A stretch of 5,763 bases of DNA from Candidatus Saccharibacteria bacterium UBA949 (GTDB lineage Bacteria > Patescibacteriota > Saccharimonadia > Saccharimonadales > Saccharimonadaceae): NCBI GenBank assembly GCA_002293245.1, contig DBCV01000013.1:12401-18163 (forward strand), read 5' to 3'. Under the pieces are notes generated by a model. It ran no database searches. It was not told the DNA's origin and saw only the letters and a program-made list of their open reading frames with translations. A program made the translations under genes and the position numbers. Position 1 is the first letter of the stretch, and every line of letters begins with the position of its first letter. Positions 1 through 5,302 of the stretch are shown one piece after another.

Positions 1-74
1 TTACGTTGCTTTGCGAATTGCTTTGCGATAGAGTTGCGCCGAATAGAATTAGAACTTGTACTTTTTGCCACCAC
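1..74 (-). CDS. N-terminus of an unidentified basic protein, cut by the window edge
   Basis: An open frame starts at GTG (74-72), with a second in-frame GTG at 71-69, and stays open to the window edge for 24 codons. A perfect GGAGG lies 6 bases upstream of the first GTG and 9 bases upstream of the second, which supports a real translation start. The visible residues are very basic and polar, with a short AKQ-type repeat (IAKQ-FAKQ) encoded by two copies of an 11-base sequence at 6-16 and 18-28. The look (MAKS..., then RR..IAKQFAKQR) is loosely like the start of a small ribosomal protein such as uS14, but 24 residues are too few to assign it. It is on the same strand as the PspC gene and 154 bases downstream of it, so it may have its own promoter. 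Confidence 0.6.
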   Translation of the reverse strand, partial: MVAKSTSSNSIRRNSIAKQFAKQR

Positions 75-80
75 AATAAA

Positions 81-85
81 CCTCC
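81..85 (-). promoter_or_regulatory. Strong ribosome binding site for the left-edge gene
   Basis: Minus-strand GGAGG stands 6 bases before GTG at 74. It is one of only two strong Shine-Dalgarno sequences in the window. It decides that a GTG near 71-74 is the start, and it is the main evidence that this edge fragment is a real gene. Confidence 0.7.
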
Positions 86-160
86 AGTGATGTTATATTT
101 TATGATTTAGATATTTGTTTTTTTCGCAGATTTTTATGTCTAATTCACACTCTATAACCA

Positions 161-179
161 TACTATCATGTGATAGCAC
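161..179. repeat. Imperfect palindrome with core CTATC-N4-GATAG (copy 1)
   Basis: The core CTATCATGTGATAG at 163-176 has perfect 5-base arms. A related sequence occurs at 4542-4560, in front of the TasA-like gene; the two 19-base stretches agree at 15 positions. This copy lies in the spacer between the PspC gene and the left-edge gene. No T-run follows it on either strand, so it is not a typical intrinsic terminator, and a protein-binding site is the more likely reading. With only two copies visible, chance similarity remains possible. Confidence 0.35.
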
Positions 180-228
180 AAAACGCAAGCATTTTATTCA
201 AGACCTGTGGAAAACTCGGCCGAGCAAC

Positions 229-1377
229 CTATCGCCTGGTATCAATATGCACTGGCCCGACGTCGATTCGAGTACCGTCATCGCCATGAACATTGATTTG
301 CACTTCGTCGATAAGCGAATGGGCCGTATTGATAGCTTCGTCACGGCCGACTTTTTCGTACCACAAACCACCAGTTATCGAAGTAGCAATCGTCAGCATG
401 ATGGCAAAAACAATTGAAACAATCAGTCCTGTGCGAGTAGCGCGGCCGAGCTTGGCCGTCAGTAGCGCAGTAGATACAGTAATCCCGATTGACATCACGG
501 TAAAAAGCAGAACCGCCAAAAGAATCGCGCTGGCAATAAAGAGCGGTTTTACGGCAATGTTCACCGTGGCAATGTTCAAAAACCCAATCACCGTCACCGG
601 TATCAGCGCGACCAAGCAGGGAATAAAGGTAATTAGCCCAATCGCGCCAAAGAACCCCAGTATGATACGAAAGGCTAAGTTGCCAGCTGCTGGTGCCACT
701 TTTTGAACTTTTTCACTGGCCGCTCGCCCAGTTGTTTTAGCTTTTTCGGCAAAATCTTGGGCAGAAGCCTTGATTGTTTCGATGTTTATCGGCTCGCCTT
801 TCATGGACAATCTGTCTGCAGCCGTGCGGGCTTCAGGCGCACAAATCCAAACCACGATATATAATATGATAAAAGGAAAGATCGCGGTAAAAATACCTAG
901 AACTACAAATAACACCCGCAGCAAAGTGACGTCCCAGCCCGTGTATGCAGCAAATCCAGAAATCACTCCGCCAATCATGCCGTTTTCCGGGTCGCGGAAA
1001 TAGCGTTTTTCGGCAAAAGCGCTGCGAACTTTGTCGGCGATGTTTTCGTGTTCATCAGTTTTCTCTGCACTTCGCTTGGAGCTAGACCTTGCGCCAGACC
1101 CAGCATTCGATGCGCTGTCTGGCTCTGGGGAAAAATCTTTCGGTTCGCCCAATTGCTCCTTGACCGCCTTCACATCTCCTGGCTTAACCACGTCATTTTT
1201 ATTAACCCCGCGCTCTGCCAAAATCTCCGTCACGCGGATCTCGATATCCTCGAGCGCATCAGTGGCGTCGCCCAGGCTCTCCTTAATATCGGTCATATAT
1301 TTATCCAACTGTTTCTTGGCGGACACATCTACTTCGTATGGCACGCCCGCAATATGTATGCGTAAAATCTCGTTCAT
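229..1377 (-). CDS. PspC-domain membrane protein
   Basis: This is a 382-residue envelope protein. Residues 1-80 form a soluble domain with the pattern seen at the N-terminus of long PspC proteins of Bacteroidetes: a strand pair, then IKESLGD, EDIEIRVTEILAER, DVKAVKEQLGEP. Residues 84-112 are a Ser/Glu/Ala-rich linker. The PspC domain spans about 124-184 (KRYFRDPENGMIGGVISGFA, then WDVTLLRVLFVVLG and a hydrophobic stretch ending WICAPE). After an amphipathic, Ala/Lys-rich segment (200-230) come further membrane segments at about 234-265, 278-303 and 317-337, and a short soluble tail with VHGDDGTRIDV. PspC proteins sense or buffer membrane stress; that role is known for the family and inferred here. 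The ATG overlaps the stop of the PadR gene as ATGA, and AAAGGG lies 7 bases upstream, so the two are co-translated. It stops with TAG. Confidence 0.88.
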   Translation of the reverse strand: MNEILRIHIAGVPYEVDVSAKKQLDKYMTDIKESLGDATDALEDIEIRVTEILAERGVNKNDVVKPGDVKAVKEQLGEPKDFSPEPDSASNAGSGARSSSKRSAEKTDEHENIADKVRSAFAEKRYFRDPENGMIGGVISGFAAYTGWDVTLLRVLFVVLGIFTAIFPFIILYIVVWICAPEARTAADRLSMKGEPINIETIKASAQDFAEKAKTTGRAASEKVQKVAPAAGNLAFRIILGFFGAIGLITFIPCLVALIPVTVIGFLNIATVNIAVKPLFIASAILLAVLLFTVMSIGITVSTALLTAKLGRATRTGLIVSIVFAIMLTIATSITGGLWYEKVGRDEAINTAHSLIDEVQINVHGDDGTRIDVGPVHIDTRR

Positions 1378-1739
1378 TTCTGATCCCTTTCTAGTTTACT
1401 AATAACATTATTTAACTTGCTAATTGACTCCGCCAGATAAGTCCGGACGCTGCGGCCGTACTCTGTGATCTGGTAGTATTTTCGTGGTGGCCCCTGGGTC
1501 GATTCTCGCCATTGATGGGTCAAAAGCCCATCGCGAGATAGCCGCGAAAGCAGTGGATAAATCGTTCCTTCAACGATATCCAGCTCGGCTTGCTCTAGCT
1601 GCATCAAAATCTCGTAGGCATAGGCCGGCGTCTCCGTCACTAGCAAAACACATTGCGTTAGCATGCCTTTTCGCAGCTGCACAGTTAGCTCTGCGGCGTA
1701 GTCACGCGCTTCCTCTATCTTGTCCATTGTTGCATTCAT
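1374..1739 (-). CDS. PadR-family transcriptional regulator
   Basis: This is a 121-residue winged-helix regulator of the small (subfamily 2) PadR type. The family pattern is clear from about residue 21: LRKGMLTQCVLLV, then YAYEILMQLEQ, the recognition-helix region VEGTIYPLLSRLSRDGLL (56-73), and the wing QGPPRKYYQITEYGR (82-96). The C-terminal helix (97-121) would be the dimerisation helix. PadR proteins are usually repressors that control their own operon and an adjacent membrane-protein gene; the ATGA overlap with the PspC gene fits this. The ATG at 1739 lies 7 bases after a TATAAT box and has no Shine-Dalgarno, so the mRNA is probably leaderless. An in-frame ATG four codons later also lacks a ribosome binding site. 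Operator-like heptamers overlap the promoter. Confidence 0.93.
   Translation of the reverse strand: MNATMDKIEEARDYAAELTVQLRKGMLTQCVLLVTETPAYAYEILMQLEQAELDIVEGTIYPLLSRLSRDGLLTHQWRESTQGPPRKYYQITEYGRSVRTYLAESISKLNNVISKLERDQK
1385..1390 (-). promoter_or_regulatory. Ribosome binding site of the PspC gene, inside padR
   Basis: Minus-strand AAAGGG lies 7 bases before the ATG at 1377, within the last codons of the PadR gene. Together with the ATGA overlap it supports translational coupling and fixes the PspC start. Confidence 0.6.
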
Positions 1740-1745
1740 GCTACC

Positions 1746-1774
1746 ATTATATACAAGGTACTGGGTATTGTCAA
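1746..1774 (-). promoter_or_regulatory. Consensus sigma70-type promoter of padR-pspC
   Basis: On minus, TTGACA (1774-1769), a 17-base spacer and TATAAT (1751-1746) match the consensus perfectly. Transcription would be expected to begin about 7 bases further on, at or next to the A of the padR ATG (1739). It sits between the end of the signal-peptidase gene (1793) and padR, so padR-pspC can be expressed independently of the surface operon. Confidence 0.85.
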
Positions 1775-1778
1775 TACC
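1757..1778. promoter_or_regulatory. Probable PadR operator: three heptamer half-sites
   Basis: On plus, GGTACTG (1757-1763) is followed directly by GGTATTG (1764-1770), one T, and the inverted CAATACC (1772-1778). The last two form a perfect 7-base inverted repeat that overlaps the -35 box; the first lies in the spacer. The position suits steric repression by the PadR protein encoded just downstream. That PadR is the ligand is inferred from position. Confidence 0.6.
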
Positions 1779-1792
1779 TATTTTTAACTATC

Positions 1793-2983
1793 TCAGTTTT
1801 GGACTGCCTCCGCCCGTACAATATATCGGTTGAGCATATCATATGAGCCAGAAATCAAGGCTGTGTATCGCTTGCCATCGTTAGGCTGCATCAACATTGA
1901 ATCATCAGGCGATTTAACGGCCTCGTGGTCCGTCACGGTGTATTTTACCCGTTCGCAATCCGGACTGGTCAGATATACATCGTCGCCAACACCCAGGCGG
2001 TCAATGCGCGTGAAGAATAAATTAAGCAGCGAAGTGTCGCCATATACGCGGCGCCCGGCCAGAACTGAATTACCGGTGGTGTTGATTTTGGCACCCGTAA
2101 AGTGGGTTATCGCAACATCCAAACTAGAGGCGCCAGAATAAGCAATCACTGGGTAATCAAGATCGATTTCTGGGATCTCGATTCGCCCGATTACTGGACG
2201 GCCTGCAATTTTCCAGGTTTCACCCAATTTGCATTTTTCGCTAAAGTCGTTCGCGACCTTGGCAAGAGCTTCATTGGTGTGGTCCACCTTGCGAATTGTA
2301 AAAGCGGCATATGCTAGCAGCGATGCGGAACTAACCAGCAGCACGGCGGCGGAAATCGCCAAGCCCTTGCCCTGCCAACTCATACTGGCGCCAATCAAAC
2401 AGCGCATGGCAATAAAGACTAGCAGTAGAGCCAAGATCGGCAAGGCAATCGCTCGCACCCAACCTCCGGGCTGATTCAGAGCGTCGGCATAGGCTTTGGT
2501 AAAATTTGTATTCCAGACGACTTTTCCCAGGTAGTTATCGCGAGTGACCGGCGCCCCATCTGCCTGCATATTATTATCGCCTTTCACAACAAAAATTCGC
2601 CCCTCATATTTATCGTTGTCGTCAACTATTTTAATAACCCGGTGCAATGCCGTTTGCCCTTGCATTCCCTCTGCCCGAAAGGCGACAATATCGCCGACTT
2701 TAATGTCGTCGAAACCACCATCTCGGGCGACCACCAACCCGTTCACCTGAAAAGTCGGTTCCATTGAGCCGGTAGCAACCATGAATGGGCGAAAGCCAAA
2801 AACTGCGATACCGTCGCCGCTTTTTCTTGCAGCAACAACCAGCACTACCGCGCCGATTAGCGCCAATAGGCACAACCCAAAAAAAACGTTAACCATGATA
2901 GCAGCAATGCGATTCTTTGGTTTTACTTGTGATTCGTGCCGCGATCTAGCTGGATGGCTTTCTCGAATCTCGCGCTCTCGCAT
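1793..2983 (-). CDS. Signal peptidase I (SipW/ER type) fused to a sortase-like domain lacking catalytic His and Cys
   Basis: This 396-residue membrane protein has two extracellular domains. TM1 is about 26-52. The S26 peptidase domain follows (about 60-165) with catalytic Ser73 in TGSMEP, His114 in ALHRVIKI, and Asp136 in VKGDNN. A His in the place of Lys is the mark of the ER/archaeal/SipW subfamily, which processes TasA-type proteins. TM2 (about 175-198) and TM3 (about 206-229) bring the chain in and out again. Residues 262-396 follow the sortase pattern (GRIEIPEIDLDYPVI, GNSVLAG, GVGDDVYL, YTVTDHEAV, and a final strand before NRYIVRAEAV). The sortase His should follow LAG, but Arg311 is there. 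The Cys expected near 378-379 is absent (ISGSYD); Arg386 could be the conserved Arg. The peptidase therefore looks active and the sortase domain inactive. The start abuts the upstream stop (TAGATG), with only weak purines (GAAAGAAAG) upstream, so coupling is likely. It stops with TGA. Confidence 0.88.
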   Translation of the reverse strand: MREREIRESHPARSRHESQVKPKNRIAAIMVNVFFGLCLLALIGAVVLVVAARKSGDGIAVFGFRPFMVATGSMEPTFQVNGLVVARDGGFDDIKVGDIVAFRAEGMQGQTALHRVIKIVDDNDKYEGRIFVVKGDNNMQADGAPVTRDNYLGKVVWNTNFTKAYADALNQPGGWVRAIALPILALLLVFIAMRCLIGASMSWQGKGLAISAAVLLVSSASLLAYAAFTIRKVDHTNEALAKVANDFSEKCKLGETWKIAGRPVIGRIEIPEIDLDYPVIAYSGASSLDVAITHFTGAKINTTGNSVLAGRRVYGDTSLLNLFFTRIDRLGVGDDVYLTSPDCERVKYTVTDHEAVKSPDDSMLMQPNDGKRYTALISGSYDMLNRYIVRAEAVQN

Positions 2984-3670
2984 CTATGCTTTCTTTCGAC
3001 TTCGGCTCACCAGAAACGCCGTGCCAAATACCACCACGGCAGCAAAGCTCATCGCGGCAATCCCGCACAATATGTAGATAGTCGCCATTCCTTCGCCAGA
3101 TGGCGGCAGTTGGTTGGGCAAAGAACCAGCTCCGGTGTTCGGCGTATACGGGACCCGAGGAGTGTCTTCTGAGCATTCCGGCCCCACGGATACGTCCAAT
3201 TCGTAGCCCAAAGAAAGGGTAGTGTTCTGCGCGTGATTCCCAACAGTAGTAGGTACGTCAAAATGTGAAATAAGTTCAATAGATGAATCAGGCGGCATAC
3301 ACAAAACAGCGTCGAGCATGTCAACGTCCGTTGAACCCGACGCACTATTCATAATAGTTGCGCCTGGGTAAATTAGCGACAAGTTTACTCTGGGGAAAAG
3401 CAGGTTTGGGTCTTCGTCGCTCAGCGCTACTGGCGAAAACAATAACTCCGCTTCAAAGTCGGAATCGTTCAAAATCATCAGTGGCGTATCGTCAGAGAAC
3501 CCGGGCCCGATGTTGCCGTAATCAAAGATTACGGCTTCGGTGGCATTCATGGAATTGTTGGTAATAGTCAAAACGTGATCAGCCGCCTGTGCATTACGCA
3601 CAGGCGAGAAGATCATCACGATTGCGCTGACAATTACAGCGCGAATGGTGTTGAAACGACAGTTTCCCAT
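2984..3670 (-). CDS. Secreted, C-terminally anchored protein with sortase-signal-like tail
   Basis: This 228-residue protein belongs to no family I recognise. It begins with a classical signal peptide (hydrophobic about 11-24, likely cut after AQA, residue 29). The mature part (30-175) is rich in beta-type sequence and Asn/Ser/Asp, like an Ig-like or adhesin fold, with Cys124 and Cys166 as a possible disulfide. The C-terminus carries TPNTG (176-180) and LPPSG (188-192), then a membrane segment (about 196-221) and a positive tail RSRKKA. This is the layout of a sortase cell-wall sorting signal with Ser in place of Thr. The ATG at 3670 has AGAGG 4 bases upstream and lies 37 bases inside the TasA-like gene, so translation is coupled. 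Beside a TasA-like subunit and its peptidase, it could be the anchor or accessory protein, as TapA is in Bacillus; this rests on position and length, not on homology. Confidence 0.8.
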   Translation of the reverse strand: MGNCRFNTIRAVIVSAIVMIFSPVRNAQAADHVLTITNNSMNATEAVIFDYGNIGPGFSDDTPLMILNDSDFEAELLFSPVALSDEDPNLLFPRVNLSLIYPGATIMNSASGSTDVDMLDAVLCMPPDSSIELISHFDVPTTVGNHAQNTTLSLGYELDVSVGPECSEDTPRVPYTPNTGAGSLPNQLPPSGEGMATIYILCGIAAMSFAAVVVFGTAFLVSRSRKKA

Positions 3671-4470
3671 TGAGCCTCTGTTGGTGAGGTTGTGTTATTG
3701 CGGTATTGCAACGCCTGAACCAGAACGTTGAACGTCACATTGCCGTTTTGTGCCGCGTTTGGCGCTGCTGCGTCAAAGTAGATAACTGGCATGGAAGCGC
3801 TAGCCCACGTAGTGTCAAACTGCGCTGCTCCTGCCTCTCCCTGAGTCTCGTCGTCATCCTCGGCGGTTCCGTCGATTACATCGTCGGCAGTCGTATAGCC
3901 TGCTTTTGCGCCGAACATTGTGGTGTTCAGGTCGGCCGTGGTCACTTGCTTACAACCAGTTGCATTGGTGTCAGCATCGTAGGCTAGTGTACTGTTCGCG
4001 AACCCGTCGTCTGTTGTAGCTCCCCCGTCTGCGCCTGTAAAGAAGCTAGCCGCAATCAAAGCAGCTTGTGTTTCGCCGCCAGTGCAGACCCAGAGATATT
4101 TTGACAAGTCGCCCGCAGCTTCAGCTGCTCCGCCGGCCCCGGTGTTTTCCGTGCTGCTCAATGCTGTAAACTCCATCACGGCACGAATCCAAGCTGATTT
4201 GCTACCGTTGTTGGTGATTGATCCAGCGTTCACGCCGATTACATCGCCTGGATTAAGGTTGGCGATGGTTGAGCCGTCTATGGCTTCGCCGTTTTGTTGC
4301 AAGGATATGGTTCCAGCAATATCCAAAGTTCCGGCAGTTGCCGTGCCATTTCCGGTAATTGTGTCGCTAAAGTATGCGTAGCCGATGCCTACTATGGCAG
4401 CCGCTGCTCCAGCCAACGAAAACAGCCCCAAAGCTACCTTTCGTCCGTTTCCTTTTTGTATTTCGCTCAT
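3634..4470 (-). CDS. SipW-dependent secreted protein, TasA/camelysin-like
   Basis: The chosen start (ATG at 4470) gives 278 residues; the frame is open 31 codons further upstream, but AAGGAGGG lies just before this ATG. The N-terminus is a SipW-type signal: RK at 10-11, hydrophobic 12-32, then YAYFSDT and the typical GNGTATAGTLDI, with cleavage expected around 32-33. The mature chain is an extracellular beta-type protein (NPGDVIGVNAGSITNNGS, AWIRAVMEF), low in Lys/Arg, rich in Ala/Thr/Gly, with an acidic stretch at 195-212 and Cys129 and Cys173 as a possible disulfide. TasA relatives form surface fibres, camelysin relatives are surface proteases or coat proteins; no protease motif is visible, so a fibre or coat subunit is the better guess. 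A SipW-type peptidase two genes downstream is the obvious processing enzyme. It has its own strong promoter. Confidence 0.85.
   Translation of the reverse strand: MSEIQKGNGRKVALGLFSLAGAAAAIVGIGYAYFSDTITGNGTATAGTLDIAGTISLQQNGEAIDGSTIANLNPGDVIGVNAGSITNNGSKSAWIRAVMEFTALSSTENTGAGGAAEAAGDLSKYLWVCTGGETQAALIAASFFTGADGGATTDDGFANSTLAYDADTNATGCKQVTTADLNTTMFGAKAGYTTADDVIDGTAEDDDETQGEAGAAQFDTTWASASMPVIYFDAAAPNAAQNGNVTFNVLVQALQYRNNTTSPTEAQWETVVSTPFAL
3675..3679 (-). promoter_or_regulatory. Ribosome binding site inside the TasA-like gene
   Basis: Minus-strand AGAGG lies 4 bases before the ATG at 3670 and inside the end of the upstream coding region. It supports the 37-base overlap as a real coupled start rather than a misplaced one; later in-frame starts would cut into the signal peptide. 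Confidence 0.5.
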
Positions 4471-4474
4471 TGTT

Positions 4475-4482
4475 CCCTCCTT
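4475..4482 (-). promoter_or_regulatory. Strong ribosome binding site that fixes the TasA-like start
   Basis: Minus-strand AAGGAGGG stands 4 bases before the ATG at 4470. It is a near-perfect Shine-Dalgarno and rules out the longer open frame that begins at 4563, which would put 31 unrelated residues ahead of the signal peptide and would start upstream of the -10 box. Confidence 0.85.
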
Positions 4483-4521
4483 TTTTGCCCATTTCAATGG
4501 AGCATTATTATTTTCATAACC

Positions 4522-4550
4522 ATTATACGCCAAAAAGAAAAAACTATCAA
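4522..4550 (-). promoter_or_regulatory. Sigma70-type promoter of the surface operon
   Basis: On minus, TTGATA (4550-4545), a 17-base spacer and TATAAT (4527-4522) differ from consensus at one base. The predicted start of transcription is near 4515, leaving a leader of about 45 bases with a strong ribosome binding site. The promoter drives the TasA-like gene, the LPPSG protein and the peptidase fusion, which overlap or abut with no internal terminator. Confidence 0.82.
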
Positions 4551-4560
4551 GCGATAGCGC
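4542..4560. repeat. Imperfect palindrome with core CTATC-N4-GATAG (copy 2), overlapping the -35
   Basis: The core CTATCAAGCGATAG (4544-4557) is related to the sequence at 161-179 (15 of 19 positions). It contains the -35 box of the surface operon, as an operator would. On minus the hairpin is also followed by TTTTTTCTTTTT, so it may act as a weak terminator for trmD; the 5-base stem with two G-C pairs makes that only a modest candidate. Confidence 0.45.
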
Positions 4561-4581
4561 CAAAAGTTTTCAACAAGTTAA

Positions 4582-5226
4582 TTAGTGTTCTTTGCGCCAT
4601 TTGGCAATTTCGCCGTGATTTCCCGAAAGCAAGACATCCGGTACTTTCATACCGCGAAACTCAGCCGGCCGCGTATATTGCGGAAACTCCAGAGTTTTAC
4701 CATCGGAAAAGCTCTCTATCTGCGCCGATTGCTCGCCACCTAGCACACCTGGGATCAATCGCACAATACTGTCAACAAAAACTAACGCTGGCAGTTCGCC
4801 ACCGGTCAGAACGTAATCGCCAATCGAAACCTGGTGGTCTGCGAGCGTTAAAATCCGTTCGTCAAAGCCTTCGTAATGCCCACAAAGTATGATATAGTTT
4901 TCGCCCGATTGTCCGCGTTCGGCGAACTCGGCCGCCATGCCTTGCTGCCATCGCGAGCCTTTTGGCGTCGTCAAAATCACCTTAGAATTAGTCGCCTGCG
5001 CCTTAGCGTATTCCACCGCTGCGAATATCGGTTCGCACATCAGCAGCATCCCATCGCCGCCACCATATGGCGTGTCGTCCACTTGGTGTCGGGGTCCCAG
5101 CCCGAAGTCTCGCAGATTTAGCACGCGAAACTCGGCTAAACCCTTTTCGCTAGCCTTCCACATCATGGACGTACTCAAAACTGGCCCCACCATCTCCGGA
5201 AACAAAGTGATAATTTGAAACACCAT
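4582..5226 (-). CDS. trmD: tRNA (guanine-37-N1)-methyltransferase
   Basis: TrmD transfers a methyl group from S-adenosylmethionine to N1 of G37 in tRNAs that read CNN codons, which prevents +1 frameshifts. It acts in the cytoplasm as a SPOUT-class knotted dimer. Family signatures run throughout: IITLFPEM (5-12), LRDFG, VDDTPYGGGDGM (49-60), LTTPKG, LCGHYEGFDER (114-124), SIGDYVLTGGELPA (134-147), VRLIPGVLG (155-163), YTRP and VPDVLLSGNH. Arg156 matches the catalytic Arg154 of the E. coli enzyme, while Glu171 occupies the place of Asp169. At 214 residues it is about 40 shorter than E. coli TrmD (255) and ends at AKWRKEH, without the last helices. The start has no Shine-Dalgarno and lies 10 bases after a TATAAT box. 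It is not beside rpsP, rimM or rplS, its usual partners. Confidence 0.97.
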   Translation of the reverse strand: MVFQIITLFPEMVGPVLSTSMMWKASEKGLAEFRVLNLRDFGLGPRHQVDDTPYGGGDGMLLMCEPIFAAVEYAKAQATNSKVILTTPKGSRWQQGMAAEFAERGQSGENYIILCGHYEGFDERILTLADHQVSIGDYVLTGGELPALVFVDSIVRLIPGVLGGEQSAQIESFSDGKTLEFPQYTRPAEFRGMKVPDVLLSGNHGEIAKWRKEH

Positions 5227-5235
5227 TATGCACTG

Positions 5236-5244
5236 ATTATATCA
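5236..5244 (-). promoter_or_regulatory. trmD: Extended -10 promoter of trmD
   Basis: Minus-strand TGATATAAT (5244-5236) is an extended -10 element (TG-n-TATAAT). No good -35 is found at 16-18 bases, as is common for extended -10 promoters. The predicted transcript would begin about 2-4 bases before the ATG at 5226, so it would be leaderless or nearly so. Confidence 0.6.
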
Positions 5245-5271
5245 TGGATTCTAGCTGATTGCGCCCAAGCT

Positions 5272-5299
5272 TTGAATCTATGGAACGGTATTATAAAAT
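5272..5299 (+). promoter_or_regulatory. Possible promoter of the MazF-like gene
   Basis: TTGAAT (5272-5277) with a 16-base gap to TAAAAT (5294-5299), or an overlapping TATTAT (5289-5294), lies just before the ATG at 5303. The exact -10 is ambiguous. No ribosome binding site precedes the ATG, so again a leaderless start, or use of the in-frame ATG at 5309, is likely. Confidence 0.35.
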
Positions 5300-5302
5300 G
5301 AT

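Larger units (their letters stand above)
75..228. other. Spacer between the PspC gene and the left-edge gene
   Basis: This stretch of about 150 bases has no convincing gene. It holds the palindrome at 161-179, a short self-complementary CTCGGCCGAG at 215-224 followed by only four T on minus, and an AT-rich leader ahead of the GGAGG site. A possible minus-strand -10 (TATAGA near 152-157) has only a poor, too-distant -35, so no promoter is called. Confidence 0.5.

Noticed and set aside
211..224. CTCGGCCGAG followed by TTTT on minus as a terminator of the PspC gene
   Set aside because: The perfect palindrome leaves no room for a loop and the T-run is only four bases; too weak to call.
115..1402. 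Several plus-strand open frames of 77-137 codons opposite the PspC gene
   Set aside because: They are mirror frames of a clearly real membrane protein; their sequences show no domain pattern.
1374..1795. UGA read as glycine (Gracilibacteria-type code)
   Set aside because: The PadR and peptidase genes both end naturally at UGA right after complete domains, so UGA works as a stop.
1793..2983. Frameshift or sequencing error as the cause of the missing sortase residues
   Set aside because: The sortase pattern continues in frame on both sides of each altered position, so no frameshift is present; two separate point errors cannot be excluded but are less likely.
4471..4563. A 31-residue longer form of the TasA-like protein starting at 4563
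   Set aside because: It would start upstream of the -10 box, have no Shine-Dalgarno, and place extra residues before a proper SipW-type signal; the AAGGAGGG before 4470 decides the start.
4374..4892. 172-codon open frame on plus, antisense to trmD and the TasA-like gene
   Set aside because: It lies across two well-supported minus-strand genes and their promoter, has no family features and no ribosome binding site that I see.
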